NCBI RefSeq assembly: GCF_013282725.1
Contig: NZ_CP054043.1
Coordinates: forward strand, 3,658,001 to 3,722,000
DNA: 64,000 nucleotides
Direction: 5' to 3'
Origin: Yersinia mollaretii ATCC 43969
Lineage (GTDB): Bacteria > Pseudomonadota > Gammaproteobacteria > Enterobacterales > Enterobacteriaceae
A program made the translations under genes and the position numbers. The notes beneath the pieces were generated by a model. That model made no database searches and was not told the origin of the DNA. It saw nothing but the letters and a program-made list of their open reading frames with translations. Positions 39,387 to 49,372 of this stretch are shown here, piece by piece. Position 1 is the first letter of the stretch. The number at the start of each line of letters is the position of its first letter.

Positions 39387-40085
39387 CTAGCGGCCCGGCA
39401 GTTTTTTCCAAGTGACTTCATTACGCAGATAGACTGGCTCCGCATTTTCCACACTGACAGCGTGTCCGTTCGCCCATAATGATAACGCCAAAGGCAGCAT
39501 ATCTTCGGCTTGCGGTAAGCACATTTGTCCGTCAGCCAGCAGCACATTACTGCCGCTAATCAGATCAGGGTAAGTTTGCCAGCCCGTGCCTACGGTGGCC
39601 CAATCACCACTTAACGATTGAGCGCGTACCCCCGTTTGTTCAGGAGTCATCACCGCTTCCGTCGATTCACCGAGCCAAACGCCTTCGGCCTCTCGCTCAA
39701 ACTCACCCCAATAGACTTCACCCATCCGGGCATCTATCGCGGCCAATACTCGAGACGCGCCCGTCAGCCTAAATGCACCCTGCGCCATGGTTTGCAAGGT
39801 GGAGACACCAATCATTGGCAAGTCAGCACCTAATGCCAACCCTTGACCAATGCCGATACCAATGCGCACACCGGTAAAACTCCCCGGCCCCCGGCCAAAG
39901 GCCAACGCATCAAGTTGCCCTAGTGATAGGCCCGACTCAGCCAAAATTTGCTGCACCATCGGTAAAATTCGTTGGGTGTGTTCCCGTGGGCAAAGCTCAA
40001 ACAAAGCCTGTACTTCGCCGTTATTCCAGAGTGCGACAGAACAAGCTTCTGTTGCGGTATCGATCGCTAAAATTCGCGTGGACAT
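39387..40085 (-). CDS. tsaB: tRNA threonylcarbamoyladenosine biosynthesis protein TsaB
   Basis: 232 residues from the ATG at 40085, preceded by CCGAGG. It shows an ASKHA-type fold with [15 protein letters not shown] at the N-terminus and [20 protein letters not shown] near 67. TsaB is the scaffold that pairs with TsaD and TsaE to make t6A at position 37 of ANN-decoding tRNAs. It follows yoaA on the same strand. Confidence 0.95.
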   Translation of the reverse strand: MSTRILAIDTATEACSVALWNNGEVQALFELCPREHTQRILPMVQQILAESGLSLGQLDALAFGRGPGSFTGVRIGIGIGQGLALGADLPMIGVSTLQTMAQGAFRLTGASRVLAAIDARMGEVYWGEFEREAEGVWLGESTEAVMTPEQTGVRAQSLSGDWATVGTGWQTYPDLISGSNVLLADGQMCLPQAEDMLPLALSLWANGHAVSVENAEPVYLRNEVTWKKLPGR

Positions 40086-40159
40086 GCCAACCTCGGCAGG
40101 AAAAGAGTATGAATTCAACACAGGGCGCGCATGATAGCACACCCCTCCTCGCTTTGCCT

Positions 40160-42064
40160 TTAATCGCGCTGCTTGAGAAAAGCGATGGCTTTCGCCAGTG
40201 AGCGGGTTCGTGGGGTCGGTGGCAAGCTATTGAGGAACATCGCGCCATAAGGGCGCATCACCAATCGATTATCACAGATAACCAGTACACCACGATCATC
40301 AATGTCGCGAATCAATCGCCCCACGCCCTGTTTCAGGGTGATAACTGCATCGGGCAATTGCACATCATTAAAGGGGTCCCCGCCGCGCAGACGGCAATCT
40401 TCAATCCGAGCTTTCAGCAACGGATCGTCCGGTGAGGTGAATGGCAGCTTGTCGATGATAACGCAAGATAATGCATCGCCACGGACATCCACCCCCTCCC
40501 AAAAACTGCTGGTCGCAACTAACAGGGCATTCCCCGCCGCCACAAACTGCGCCAGTAACTGCCCTTTACTGGTTTCGCCTTGCACCAACACGGGTAGTGT
40601 CATGCTGGCGCGAAACTCCTCCGCCAATCCGCGCATCATCTGGTGCGAAGTGCAGAGGAAGAAACAGCGCCCTTTATTGGCGTCAATTAAGGGTTTGAGC
40701 ATCACGGCCAGTTTCCGTGCCGCCCCCGGCTCATTGGCGGAGGGCAGATTGCGCGGCACGCAGAGCAAGGCTTGATTGGCATAATCAAACGGGCTGGGCA
40801 ACAGCAAGGTCTTGGCGTTCGTCAGCCCCAGACGTGTGGTGAAGTGGGAGAGTTGGTCGTTAACCGAGAGTGTGGCGGAGGTGAAAATCCAGGTTCCCGG
40901 CTTCTCTTCGATCAATTCACGGAAGCGATCGGAGACCGAAAGTGGCGTCAGCGCCAGAATAAAATGGCGTGAGTTGCACTCATACCAATAGCTGTAGCCC
41001 GGCGTGGTGACCTCTTTTAGGCGCTTGAGGCGGTTACGATAGACCGTGGCGCGCTCAAAGGCGGCATCCAGCATGGCGGAACGCCCTAGCGACAACTTCA
41101 TCACGTCGTAACATAGCTCTAACGCATCATCGAGCAATAACAGCGCCCGCTGAATCGCAGGCTGCTCCATCACGTCGCGTAAATTGCCGCGATAACCGGG
41201 GTCTCCCAGTACCAAGCGGAAATCTTGGGTGCTTTGCGACAGGCGATCGGCACTTTTCTGTAATTGCGCGGAGTCCCGCACTTCGGTGCGATAAGCAATA
41301 ATGATGTCTTTTGCCAGATCCATCAGTTGCCTGCTGGTGAGCTGCTGGCCGAAGTATTGGCTGGCAATATCCGGAATCTGATGAGCTTCATCGAAAATCA
41401 TCACATCTGCGGTGGGGATTAATTCGGCAAAACCGCTCTCTTTGACCACCATGTCAGCCAAAAACAGATGATGGTTCACCACCACAACATCCGCATCCAT
41501 CGCCTTGCGGCGGGCTTTCACCACAAAACACTCTTTATACAGCGGGCAATCACTGCCCAGACAGTTATCATTGGTGCTGGTAACCAATGGCCAGACAAAG
41601 CTGTCTTCCGCCACCTCTCCACAAGTGCTGATATCGCCGTCAACGGTTTCCGCTGACCACCCGCGCAGGCGAACCAAATCGACGAGGGTTTCACCCGCCA
41701 ACTCGCCCCCCGCCAATGATTGCTGCTCAAGGCGCTCCAGACAAAGGTAGTTTGAGCGCCCTTTCAATAGGGCCAATTTCCCTTTGTATTTTAAGGCGGT
41801 CGCGACGGTGGGCAGATCACGGGAATAGAGCTGATCCTGCAATGCCTTAGAGCCAGTGGAGATGATCACTTTGCAATCAGCCCGCAGTGCGGGGGCCAAA
41901 TAGGCAAATGTTTTGCCCGTGCCTGTGCCCGCCTCGACCACCAGTTGCTGTTTGCCATCAATAGATTCAGTGATGGCCGCAGCCATCTGGCGCTGGGATT
42001 CTCGGGGATTAAAACCTGTAATGGCCTGCGCTAGTGCGCCATCTGTTGCAAAATCGTCTATCAC
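40160..42064 (-). CDS. yoaA: XPD/DinG-type ATP-dependent DNA helicase YoaA
   Basis: 634 residues, GTG start at 42064. The Walker [17 protein letters not shown] lies near 44. Four cysteines of an Fe-S domain are visible between about 116 and 178, in [21 protein letters not shown]. The DEAH box is [10 protein letters not shown] near 225 and motif VI is QGVGRLIRD near 585. YoaA works with the HolC subunit of polymerase III in repair of stalled forks. I did not find a LexA box upstream. Confidence 0.94.
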   Translation of the reverse strand: MIDDFATDGALAQAITGFNPRESQRQMAAAITESIDGKQQLVVEAGTGTGKTFAYLAPALRADCKVIISTGSKALQDQLYSRDLPTVATALKYKGKLALLKGRSNYLCLERLEQQSLAGGELAGETLVDLVRLRGWSAETVDGDISTCGEVAEDSFVWPLVTSTNDNCLGSDCPLYKECFVVKARRKAMDADVVVVNHHLFLADMVVKESGFAELIPTADVMIFDEAHQIPDIASQYFGQQLTSRQLMDLAKDIIIAYRTEVRDSAQLQKSADRLSQSTQDFRLVLGDPGYRGNLRDVMEQPAIQRALLLLDDALELCYDVMKLSLGRSAMLDAAFERATVYRNRLKRLKEVTTPGYSYWYECNSRHFILALTPLSVSDRFRELIEEKPGTWIFTSATLSVNDQLSHFTTRLGLTNAKTLLLPSPFDYANQALLCVPRNLPSANEPGAARKLAVMLKPLIDANKGRCFFLCTSHQMMRGLAEEFRASMTLPVLVQGETSKGQLLAQFVAAGNALLVATSSFWEGVDVRGDALSCVIIDKLPFTSPDDPLLKARIEDCRLRGGDPFNDVQLPDAVITLKQGVGRLIRDIDDRGVLVICDNRLVMRPYGAMFLNSLPPTPRTRSLAKAIAFLKQRD

Positions 42065-42193
42065 ACTGTCTCTTCCGGGCGAAATCAGCGCTGATTATGC
42101 CAAGCCTATCGCCCCGCGACTACACATTCTCGCCATAAGCTATGCTACCCTTATGCCAATAACTGACATTGGCATTCACATAAGGAATTGAAA

Positions 42194-42538
42194 ATGAGTA
42201 TCGAGCGAATTAATCCAGAAAAACGTTGGTCCGATGCAGTGGTTCACAACGACACCATTTATTACACCAGCGTGCCGGAAAATCTGGATGCCGACGCGAC
42301 CGCACAGACCGCCAACACGTTGGCGGCGATTGATATGATGCTGAATCAGCTCGGCTCAGATAAAAGCCGCATTCTGGATGCCACGATCTTTTTGGTCGAT
42401 AAAGCGGATTTTGCAGCGATGAATGCCGCGTGGGATGCCTGGGTTGTCGATGGCAATGCGCCCGTGCGCTGCACCGTCGAAGCCAAGCTGATGAATCCGA
42501 AGTATAAAGTTGAAATCAAAATTATTGCGGCAATCTGA
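42194..42538 (+). CDS. yoaB: RidA/YjgF-family protein YoaB
   Basis: 114 residues from ATG 42194, with AAGGA seven bases upstream. It belongs to the Rid family trimeric proteins, which often deaminate reactive enamines or imines. The C-terminal PVRCTVEAKLMNPKYKVEI contains the Arg and Glu expected around the active site. It is divergent from yoaA, as in E. coli. The substrate is unknown. Confidence 0.92.
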   Translation: MSIERINPEKRWSDAVVHNDTIYYTSVPENLDADATAQTANTLAAIDMMLNQLGSDKSRILDATIFLVDKADFAAMNAAWDAWVVDGNAPVRCTVEAKLMNPKYKVEIKIIAAI

Positions 42539-42550
42539 TTAGCGAGAAAA

Positions 42551-42601
42551 TGTACCGAATGGGTCGTAGCAGCCTAAGCCGGTGGAGCGCCCATCGGTAC
42601 A
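42551..42601. repeat. Hairpin between yoaB and mdtI
   Basis: The arms TGTACCGAATGGG (42551-42563) and CCCATCGGTACA (42590-42601) pair with a one-base bulge around a 26-base loop. It stands between converging genes and may act as a weak bidirectional terminator; no T-run is present. Confidence 0.55.
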
Positions 42602-42622
42602 GTCGCCCCGCCGGACTCTGGG

Positions 42623-42952
42623 TTATGACAATTTAATCATCACCATTCCCGCCAGCAGCAAAATCAGGCCAATCCAACCTTTATAGTTCAAACGCTGATT
42701 AAACAAAATCCAGCCCGCCGCCACAGTCGCGGCAATACCAAATCCGCCCCATAAAGCATAAGCCACGGATAACTCAATGCCTTTCACGGCTTGCGCCAAG
42801 GCGCTGAATGCCCCTAATACCGACAGCAATGATAAGATGCCCAACCATACACGGCGAAAACCATCTGACATTTTCAGCAAGATATTGGCGATAATCTCCA
42901 AAATGACCGCCAGAATCAGAAAAGCAATATGATAAAACTCAAGCTGTTGCAT
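42623..42952 (-). CDS. mdtI: Spermidine export protein MdtI
   Basis: 109 residues from MQQLEFYH (42952). It is an SMR-family protein with four membrane helices, and the Glu in [17 protein letters not shown] near 19 is the family's essential acidic residue. [15 protein letters not shown] near 64 is typical. It acts as a heterodimer with MdtJ and overlaps mdtJ by 14 bases. Confidence 0.94.
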   Translation of the reverse strand: MQQLEFYHIAFLILAVILEIIANILLKMSDGFRRVWLGILSLLSVLGAFSALAQAVKGIELSVAYALWGGFGIAATVAAGWILFNQRLNYKGWIGLILLLAGMVMIKLS

Positions 42953-43316
42953 GATGCTCACCTGCATTTCGGTTCTGGCTGCTCGGCTTCTTCGGTTTAC
43001 GAGTACCTGATTTCACTAGCATGATCCCAGCCACCAAGGTCGCTAGGCCCGCTATCTTCAGCGCGGATAAACTTTCATCAAACCACAGCACACTGAAAAG
43101 GGTAATAATCAGGATGCCAATCCCTTCCCATAAAGCATACGCCACACCCAGCGCTACTTTTTTAACCGCCAGAGCCAGCAAAATATAAGAACCGGTTATC
43201 ATAAAATACATCACGATATGCCCGGCCATCTCACCGCTAACACTGGCGTATTTCATTGATAAGGTGCCAATAATTTCAGCGACAATCGCTAAACCTAAAA
43301 ATATCCAATAAATCAT
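42939..43316 (-). CDS. mdtJ: Spermidine export protein MdtJ
   Basis: 125 residues from [18 protein letters not shown] (43316), with AGGAG upstream. It is an SMR-family protein with four helices, a conserved membrane Glu at about residue 13 and [15 protein letters not shown] near 57. A basic hydrophilic C-terminal tail follows the last helix. With MdtI it exports spermidine. Confidence 0.94.
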   Translation of the reverse strand: MIYWIFLGLAIVAEIIGTLSMKYASVSGEMAGHIVMYFMITGSYILLALAVKKVALGVAYALWEGIGILIITLFSVLWFDESLSALKIAGLATLVAGIMLVKSGTRKPKKPSSQNRNAGEHHATA

Positions 43317-44149
43317 CTTTCTTCTCCTAACACGCATAAACGCACGCTAAGGTCTATTTATTACGGTTATCCTGATTCACCGTGCCATTCACAAGGCATA
43401 GCGGTGGGGAGGCCGTAAGAAATAGAAACTCACTTGGCGTATAATTTTTTTGTAAATTGACTTAAGACGGAGAGAGAAAGACGCTACAGCTCGCTGCACC
43501 AGTGATGCTCACTGGCCAGAATGGCAGACAGGAAGAGTTGGCAGGTAGAAGGTTTGAAAGTAATTCCATTAGTTTTCATCATAATATATCTCTTTTTTTT
43601 AGCCACACCTACTTTAGCCACGTACTTGTTAGCCAAACATAGTGTGATACGCCTAAAACCCTCATAAAATTGGAATAATTAACTAACCTATTTTTACCAC
43701 AGTCAATTTTATAAAGCAAACCATCAATTTGACAAATGGTTTAAAAAAAGAGATTTAAAAATAATAAGTTAGTGATTTCAAAAAACAAAATTCCGCCATA
43801 GTGAGCAGTTCCCGCTATTGAGCCTGTTAGGATCTGTCTATTCCCTCCACTGCTGGTTTTTGCCCTTAATTGCCCCTTATTTTTTGATTCCGATATTTTA
43901 AGCACACTCAGTGACTGCTCTTGCCGAAGAAATAAGGCGCTGGGAAAGAGATCCCCTCCTTAATCGCCATTAATCATCCTTAACATCCATAAGTTACTGT
44001 GACTTTTTTCGACTTCTCTGGCTTTAGCCTTAACCCAAGAGTTACGTTAAGAATTAATAACTTAGAATGCCGCCTCACAAATCATTTCTTAACTAATTCA
44101 ATCTTCATCGACAGGTGATTGGAGTTGAATGCTATTCGGAGATAGCGTT
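43317..44149. other. Large intergenic region before the M60 peptidase gene
   Basis: 833 bases, AT-rich, no credible gene on either strand. It carries the mdtJI promoter at one end and that of the peptidase at the other. Visible structures are a perfect 7-bp hairpin CCAGTGA/TCACTGG at 43499-43515 and three phased direct repeats of TAGCCA at 43600-43636. This is the emptiest stretch of the window. Confidence 0.6.
43600..43636 (+). repeat. Three 15-bp-phased direct repeats
   Basis: TAGCCAC at 43600-43606, TAGCCAC at 43615-43621 and TAGCCAA at 43630-43636 recur exactly every 15 bases. ACTT is also shared in the spacers of the first two units. Such phasing could bind a protein array; this is unproven. 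Confidence 0.5.
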
Positions 44150-46555
44150 ATGTTACATCCCAAATTACGTACTACACCTATTGCCCTGAGTCTGTTGCTG
44201 GCTCTGGGCTTCTCCTCAACATTATCCGCGACCGTTGCAAAAGTTCCGTCCAACCAGTCAATTCAGCAAGCAAAAGATGCGAATAATAGTGCTGAAGTAA
44301 CGCGGCAAATTCATGTGGTTCAGAATGGCTCTCCCGTTTATTTTACTGGGCAACATAAGCGCAATCGCTTTACCCATCCGACTCAATCCAGCGGGTTCTG
44401 GGCGAACAAAGGAGAGATCCTGCATATTGAGTATCAGCATAAGGGGGAAGCCATTGATGAATTGCCTGAACTCTGGATTGTGCCAGTCAAGAAAGGCAAA
44501 GAAGCGAACTTTGAGCGGCAGGTGGTTAAGCTGCAAGAAGGCATCAATGAAATTGAGGTTGCAAATACTGGCCCTCTTTATTTCGCCGCCACCAATCAGC
44601 CGGGTAGCAGTGAAATGACGGTTAACCTGCTGAAGGGCGGGAAGCCTATGCCGCGCTTTATTCTAGGTGAAAATACCGCAGAAGAGTGGCCGCAGCAGTT
44701 AGCGCAATTTAGTGATGCGCCCTTTGCCGAGCTAGTCGGTAAGCGCATGATTCTCACCATGCCAATTAAAAATATGCGCAAGCAGGCCACCGATCCTGAG
44801 GGAATTTTACTCTTATGGGACCGCATTGTTGACCTCGCGGAAGAGCAATTCGGGCTCAGCGCAGAGAGAGCTTTCCCCCATCGCGCGACCCCTTTCCAAT
44901 ATCAGTTTGTCAGTAAGCCCGATAGCACTGGGGGTACACTGTCGGCAGGGGATTACTGGTTAGGGAGTAATAGCGAATACATTCCTGAGGTGATCACCAC
45001 TGAATTGTTACAGAAAGCCTGGGGGCCTTGGCATGAGTTAGGTCACCACTATCAAATGCCAGCGTGGACTTTTGATAACGATACTGAAACTACCGTCAAT
45101 CTGACCTCTTTGTACGTTCAGCGGGCGCTGGGGGAAACCTCCCGCCTTGAGGCAGAATCACGTTGGGATCTTGTTGATGCTTTTATGAAGACCAGTGGCC
45201 ATAACTATGAAGAGGTAAGCCCATCTATCCGATTTGCGATGTTTTGGCAGTTGGATCTTGCCTTTGGTCAAGACTTCTACCAGCGCCTTGGTGATCGTTA
45301 CCGAACACTCACTCAAGCAGAGCAACCCAAAAATAATGATGAGAAGAAACAGAGATTCCTTCTAGAAACGAGTCGGGTTGCAGGCGTTAACCTAGAATCG
45401 TTTTTCCATCGTTGGGGACTCAAACCGACTCAAGAGACAAGCGCTCAATTACAAACGATGAATTTGCCTCAGTTAACAAAACCGATTTGGCTGAATACTG
45501 ACAGTAATATTGCTCACAGTTACCTGCTAACACAGCAAAATATCACCGGCGATGTCCGTGTTCCTGAGACGGTCAATGCAGGGGATGTATTCAGCGTCTC
45601 TGTCGATGTCACTAACCGAGAGAGATCCGAGTTAGATTACCAATGGGATATTCCCGCAGGCGTTGAGGTTATCGCTGACAAGGGTCACGAAATTACCCTG
45701 CGAGCGCCACATAACGTATTACAAAATGCCATGTTGTCCATTCCAGTCACGGTTACGGATAGCAATCATATGGCAATGCGGTTGGCCAGCTCGACTCAGT
45801 TGAAAACTGGAGGTGAAAATATCTCGGCACGGGAAGCTTACAATGAGCTAATCAAACAACGTTACCAAATAGAGGGGGAGTTTAATTTCTGGGATAGTAC
45901 CGCAACAAAAAATATCCCAGGTACATTCTATCTATACGATAACCCTTACACCCATACCCGTGATTATTTCCGCTTAAAAACGAGCTCATATTCATATTTT
46001 CCAACTAACCAAACCAGTGATACCTATTGGGAGTATTTGGAGAGCTACGATGGTCGCCAATATCTGAATGGTGAGGTTATTGAGGCAGTCACCCCGGTCA
46101 ACCCAGTAGAAAAACCAGTACAATGCAGCGTGCCAGCGTGGGAACAGAAAGTCTATGAAGTGCCGACATCGATCAGTAAAGACGGGCACATTTATACCAA
46201 CAAATGGTGGGTATCCGCGACAATGGTTCCGGGTGATACTGCGGTGACTGATACCACGGGTAACGGTACGGGCTGGAGTCAACCTTGGGAAGATAAAGGC
46301 GTATGTGACTCGACGGTTAAAGGCGAGCAGCCAACCGTCATTGAACCAAAACCTGTCGTACCACAACAGTGCAGTGCGCCATCGTGGGAACAGAAAGTCT
46401 ATGAAGTGCCAACGACAATCAGTAAAGATGGCAGGGTATATAGCAATAAGTGGTGGGTTTCTGCCGAAAACAAACCGGGTGATAGCGCGGTAACCGACAC
46501 CAGCGGTAACGGCACAGACTGGGGTAAGGTCTGGGAGGATAAAGGCGGCTGTTAA
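44150..46555 (+). CDS. Secreted M60-family (enhancin-like) metallopeptidase
   Basis: 801 residues from ATG 44150 (GGAGA eight bases upstream); an ATG at 44129 is an alternative. A signal peptide covers about 1-28. The zinc site HELGHH is at residues 295-300, with a second Glu at 313 followed by Asn317, the M60 pattern HExxH...ExxxN. Such enzymes cleave mucin-type glycoproteins or host peritrophic matrix. Two 61-residue repeats bounded by Cys lie at 659-719 and 741-801, 45 of 61 positions identical, with KWW and PGD motifs resembling chitin-binding modules. Its own promoter is implied by the large gap upstream. The peptidase class is clear, but substrate and secretion beyond the inner membrane are inferred. 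Confidence 0.86.
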   Translation: MLHPKLRTTPIALSLLLALGFSSTLSATVAKVPSNQSIQQAKDANNSAEVTRQIHVVQNGSPVYFTGQHKRNRFTHPTQSSGFWANKGEILHIEYQHKGEAIDELPELWIVPVKKGKEANFERQVVKLQEGINEIEVANTGPLYFAATNQPGSSEMTVNLLKGGKPMPRFILGENTAEEWPQQLAQFSDAPFAELVGKRMILTMPIKNMRKQATDPEGILLLWDRIVDLAEEQFGLSAERAFPHRATPFQYQFVSKPDSTGGTLSAGDYWLGSNSEYIPEVITTELLQKAWGPWHELGHHYQMPAWTFDNDTETTVNLTSLYVQRALGETSRLEAESRWDLVDAFMKTSGHNYEEVSPSIRFAMFWQLDLAFGQDFYQRLGDRYRTLTQAEQPKNNDEKKQRFLLETSRVAGVNLESFFHRWGLKPTQETSAQLQTMNLPQLTKPIWLNTDSNIAHSYLLTQQNITGDVRVPETVNAGDVFSVSVDVTNRERSELDYQWDIPAGVEVIADKGHEITLRAPHNVLQNAMLSIPVTVTDSNHMAMRLASSTQLKTGGENISAREAYNELIKQRYQIEGEFNFWDSTATKNIPGTFYLYDNPYTHTRDYFRLKTSSYSYFPTNQTSDTYWEYLESYDGRQYLNGEVIEAVTPVNPVEKPVQCSVPAWEQKVYEVPTSISKDGHIYTNKWWVSATMVPGDTAVTDTTGNGTGWSQPWEDKGVCDSTVKGEQPTVIEPKPVVPQQCSAPSWEQKVYEVPTTISKDGRVYSNKWWVSAENKPGDSAVTDTSGNGTDWGKVWEDKGGC

Positions 46556-46568
46556 GGCATAATGAATA

Positions 46569-46590
46569 AAGGCAGGGGAAACCCTGCCTT
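46569..46590 (+). terminator. Hairpin after the M60 peptidase gene
   Basis: The stem AAGGCAGGG/CCCTGCCTT with a GAAA-type tetraloop lies 14 bases after the stop. A second hairpin, CAAACTCC/GGAGTTTG, is at 46601-46630 and serves the converging eda side. T-runs are weak in both. Confidence 0.65.
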
Positions 46591-46645
46591 AGATAACCGA
46601 CAAACTCCTGACCAGCTGGCCGGGAGTTTGATTTGTTAGAACAGC

Positions 46646-47287
46646 TTAGGCAGTGGCACCCGCAACCGCTTGTTTCGCTAATTCAGTAATGCGAGCATAG
46701 TCACCTTTTTCCAGCGCATCCGCCGGAACCAACCATGAACCGCCAATACACAATACACTTTTCAGCGCCAGATAATCGCGGTAGTTGTTTGGTGTAATCC
46801 CACCTGTAGGGCAGAAACGCACTTGTGAGAATGGGCCGCCGATGGCTTGCAAGGCTTTAACACCGCCGTTGGCTTCCGCTGGGAAGAATTTAAACTCACG
46901 CAGACCATAGCTCATGCCCAGCATCAGCTCTGAAACAGTACTGATCCCTGGAATCAACGGGATATCGCCTTCAGTGGCAGCTTTAAGTAGTTCATCCGTC
47001 AGCCCAGGGCTGATGGCAAACTGTGCACCCGCCTCAACCACCTCAGCCAACTGCTGCGGATTCAGCACAGTGCCTGCACCGACAATCGCTTCAGGCACTT
47101 CTTTGGCAATAGCGCGAATAGCCTCAACAGCACAAGGGGTGCGCAACGTCACTTCCAGTACCCGAACGCCGCCTGCGACCAGCGCTTTTGCTAAGGGTAC
47201 AGCTTGCTCGAGCTTAGTAATCACAATCACCGGGACAACAGGGCCTGCGGTCATGATCTGTTCTGCGCTCGTTTTCCAGCTTTTCAT
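46646..47287 (-). CDS. eda: KHG/KDPG aldolase
   Basis: 213 residues, class I aldolase. It splits 2-keto-3-deoxy-6-phosphogluconate to pyruvate and glyceraldehyde-3-phosphate, and also acts on KHG. The Glu of [13 protein letters not shown] near 45 and the Schiff-base Lys in [11 protein letters not shown] near 133 are present. It lies downstream of zwf on the same strand. The dehydratase gene edd, which sits between them in E. coli, is absent here. Confidence 0.96.
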   Translation of the reverse strand: MKSWKTSAEQIMTAGPVVPVIVITKLEQAVPLAKALVAGGVRVLEVTLRTPCAVEAIRAIAKEVPEAIVGAGTVLNPQQLAEVVEAGAQFAISPGLTDELLKAATEGDIPLIPGISTVSELMLGMSYGLREFKFFPAEANGGVKALQAIGGPFSQVRFCPTGGITPNNYRDYLALKSVLCIGGSWLVPADALEKGDYARITELAKQAVAGATA

Positions 47288-47476
47288 CAGTTGTTATCTC
47301 CACTTATGCCGATTGGCATGTACTCACCCTAAGGTGCCAGTTGAAATATGGCAGGCAGAAGATCTACAGATGTTTTCCGCCTGTCATAAAGAATCAGAAT
47401 GCGAGCCAGCTAACGGCTCTTTATTATTGCGCGGGCTTCCTGCCCCTAGCGGCCCGCCCTGCTTCCCTGACGGCGA

Positions 47477-47506
47477 CACACCATCAAAATCACCTCTGAT
47501 GGTGTG
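47477..47506. repeat. Hairpin between zwf and eda
   Basis: The ten-base arms CACACCATCA and TGATGGTGTG enclose a ten-base loop, about 30 bases after the zwf stop. No T-run follows on the minus strand, so partial read-through to eda is plausible. Confidence 0.6.
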
Positions 47507-47535
47507 CAGGGTCATCAACTTATTCTAACGACAAC

Positions 47536-49020
47536 TTACTCGAACTCGTTCCATGAACGGCCATCGCGGGTGATCATAGCGACAGAGGCCACCGGCCCCC
47601 ATGTCCCAGACTGATATGGCTTAGGCGCTTCGTTATCCGCAGCCCATGCATCCATGATGGAGTCCACCCACTTCCATGCTTCCTCAACCTCATCACGGCG
47701 CACAAACAGAGCCTGAATGCCACGCATGGTCTCCAGAAGCAGACGCTCGTAAGCATCAGCAAGATGCTGTTCGTTAAACGTCTTAGAGAAACTGAGGTCA
47801 AGTTTGGTGGTTTGCAGGCGGTGCTTATGCTCCAGACCCGGCACTTTATTCAGCACTTCAATTTCGATGCCTTCATCCGGTTGCAAGCGGATAGTCAGCT
47901 TGTTCTGCGGCAATTGTTGATAGGACTCGCGGAATAGGTTCAGCGCAGGGTTTTTGAAGTAAACCACCACCTCTGAACATTTGCTTGGCAGGCGCTTACC
48001 GGTTCTCAGATAGAACGGCACCCCAGCCCAACGCCAGTCATCAATGTCAACCCGGATAGAGACGAACGTTTCAGTGTTACTGCTCTTGTTCGCGCCCTCT
48101 TCTTCCAGATAGCCCGGCACTTTATTACCCTGCACAAACCCAGCCGTGTACTGACCGCGCACGGTCGTTTCCCGCACATTGGTGTGATCGATACGGCGCA
48201 GCGATCGCAGTACTTTCACTTTCTCATCACGGATACGGTCAGTGCTCAGGTCGGCGGGCGGTGACATTGCAATCATGGTCAGGATTTGCAGCAGGTGGTT
48301 TTGGATCATGTCGCGCATCTGTCCGGCCTGATCAAAATAGCCCCAGCGCCCTTCAATACCCACCTCTTCTGCTACCGTGATCTGCACGTGATCAATGGTG
48401 CGGTTATCCCAGTTGGAGGCAAACAATGAGTTGGCAAACCGCAGTGCTAACAGGTTCAACACCGTCTCTTTGCCCAAATAGTGGTCAATACGGTAGACTT
48501 GGCACTCGTTAAAGTATTCAGCCACCTGATCATTAATCACCCGAGAGGAGGCCAAATCCGTCCCCAGCGGTTTCTCCATCACCACCCGGCTTGGCTCTTT
48601 ATTCAGCCCCGCTTCACCCAATCCTTTGCAAACCGCGCCAAAAGTGCTCGGTGGCATCGCGAAGTAGTTAATGGTTGTGCGATTTTTTTGATCCAGCATT
48701 TTGCCCAATTTGGTGAAATGCTTGCTGTCATTGACATCTAAATTACAAAAATCGAGACGCGAACTGAGCTTTTGCCACAATTCATCGTCCAATGTCTCTT
48801 TCATAAAGGTATCGAGGGCTTCCTTTACCACGGCTGTGTACGCGTCTTTATCCCAATCGGCACGGCCTACGCCGATAATCCGAGTATCAGGGTGGATGTG
48901 ACCCGCTTTCTCTAATTGGTAAAGGGAAGGCAGCAGTTTCCGGCGAGCCAAGTCTCCCTTAGCGCCGAAAATCACCAGATCACACGCCTGGGCTGCTTGG
49001 CCTGTATTAGTTACCGCCAT
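47536..49020 (-). CDS. zwf: Glucose-6-phosphate 1-dehydrogenase
   Basis: 494 residues. It oxidises glucose-6-phosphate to 6-phosphogluconolactone, producing NADPH. The dinucleotide motif FGAKGDLARRKLLPSLY begins near residue 18, the active-site RIDHYLGKE near 178 and EKPLG near 149. It is divergent from hexR, and a HexR operator lies 25 bases upstream of the start. Confidence 0.97.
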   Translation of the reverse strand: MAVTNTGQAAQACDLVIFGAKGDLARRKLLPSLYQLEKAGHIHPDTRIIGVGRADWDKDAYTAVVKEALDTFMKETLDDELWQKLSSRLDFCNLDVNDSKHFTKLGKMLDQKNRTTINYFAMPPSTFGAVCKGLGEAGLNKEPSRVVMEKPLGTDLASSRVINDQVAEYFNECQVYRIDHYLGKETVLNLLALRFANSLFASNWDNRTIDHVQITVAEEVGIEGRWGYFDQAGQMRDMIQNHLLQILTMIAMSPPADLSTDRIRDEKVKVLRSLRRIDHTNVRETTVRGQYTAGFVQGNKVPGYLEEEGANKSSNTETFVSIRVDIDDWRWAGVPFYLRTGKRLPSKCSEVVVYFKNPALNLFRESYQQLPQNKLTIRLQPDEGIEIEVLNKVPGLEHKHRLQTTKLDLSFSKTFNEQHLADAYERLLLETMRGIQALFVRRDEVEEAWKWVDSIMDAWAADNEAPKPYQSGTWGPVASVAMITRDGRSWNEFE

Positions 49021-49372
49021 GTTATTCTCCTCGTTGCAGGATATTTGTAATTTTCTTACATTACTAATGTACTCTCTTTGGCTATAGCCAGTAAACCCAG
49101 ATAAAAGTGCATCAAAAAAGGTTAAAAAACATCCATTCAGGCGGCAAGCCGCGTCAAATCAGGCCGCGCAACTTAAAAATGTAATTTTATGACGATTTTG
49201 ACAACCATTTACCATTATGAAAATTAGACACAGGTCATATTCTGGTGAAAAAGCCTCACTTCCAACCAGATGCCACTGCCAACGGGTCCCAGCTCGTAGT
49301 ATATTTTCATTAAACCGACATAGATTTCTCCTTTAAATGAAATCGGTAAAACCCATGGGTGACTCTCGTTAT
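49021..49372. other. Divergent zwf-hexR intergenic region
   Basis: 352 bases with promoters for both genes. It holds the HexR box at 49046-49060 and a half-matching TGTAATTTTATGACG at 49180-49194. Confidence 0.6.
49046..49060. promoter_or_regulatory. HexR operator at zwf
   Basis: TGTAATTTTCTTACA is a perfect inverted repeat TGTAA-N5-TTACA matching the HexR consensus TGTARTNNNNNTTACA. Located 25 bases upstream of zwf, downstream of where its promoter should be, it fits a repressor roadblock. KDPG releases HexR in studied species. Confidence 0.8.

Noticed and set aside
42065-42193. LexA box for yoaA
   Set aside because: No CTGT-N8-ACAG or close variant is present between yoaA and yoaB.
46914-47528. 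204-codon open frame opposite eda, extending into the zwf-eda gap
   Set aside because: Mostly antisense to eda with low-complexity Ser/Ala/Thr composition. The part in the gap has no homology that I recognise and is not an edd remnant.
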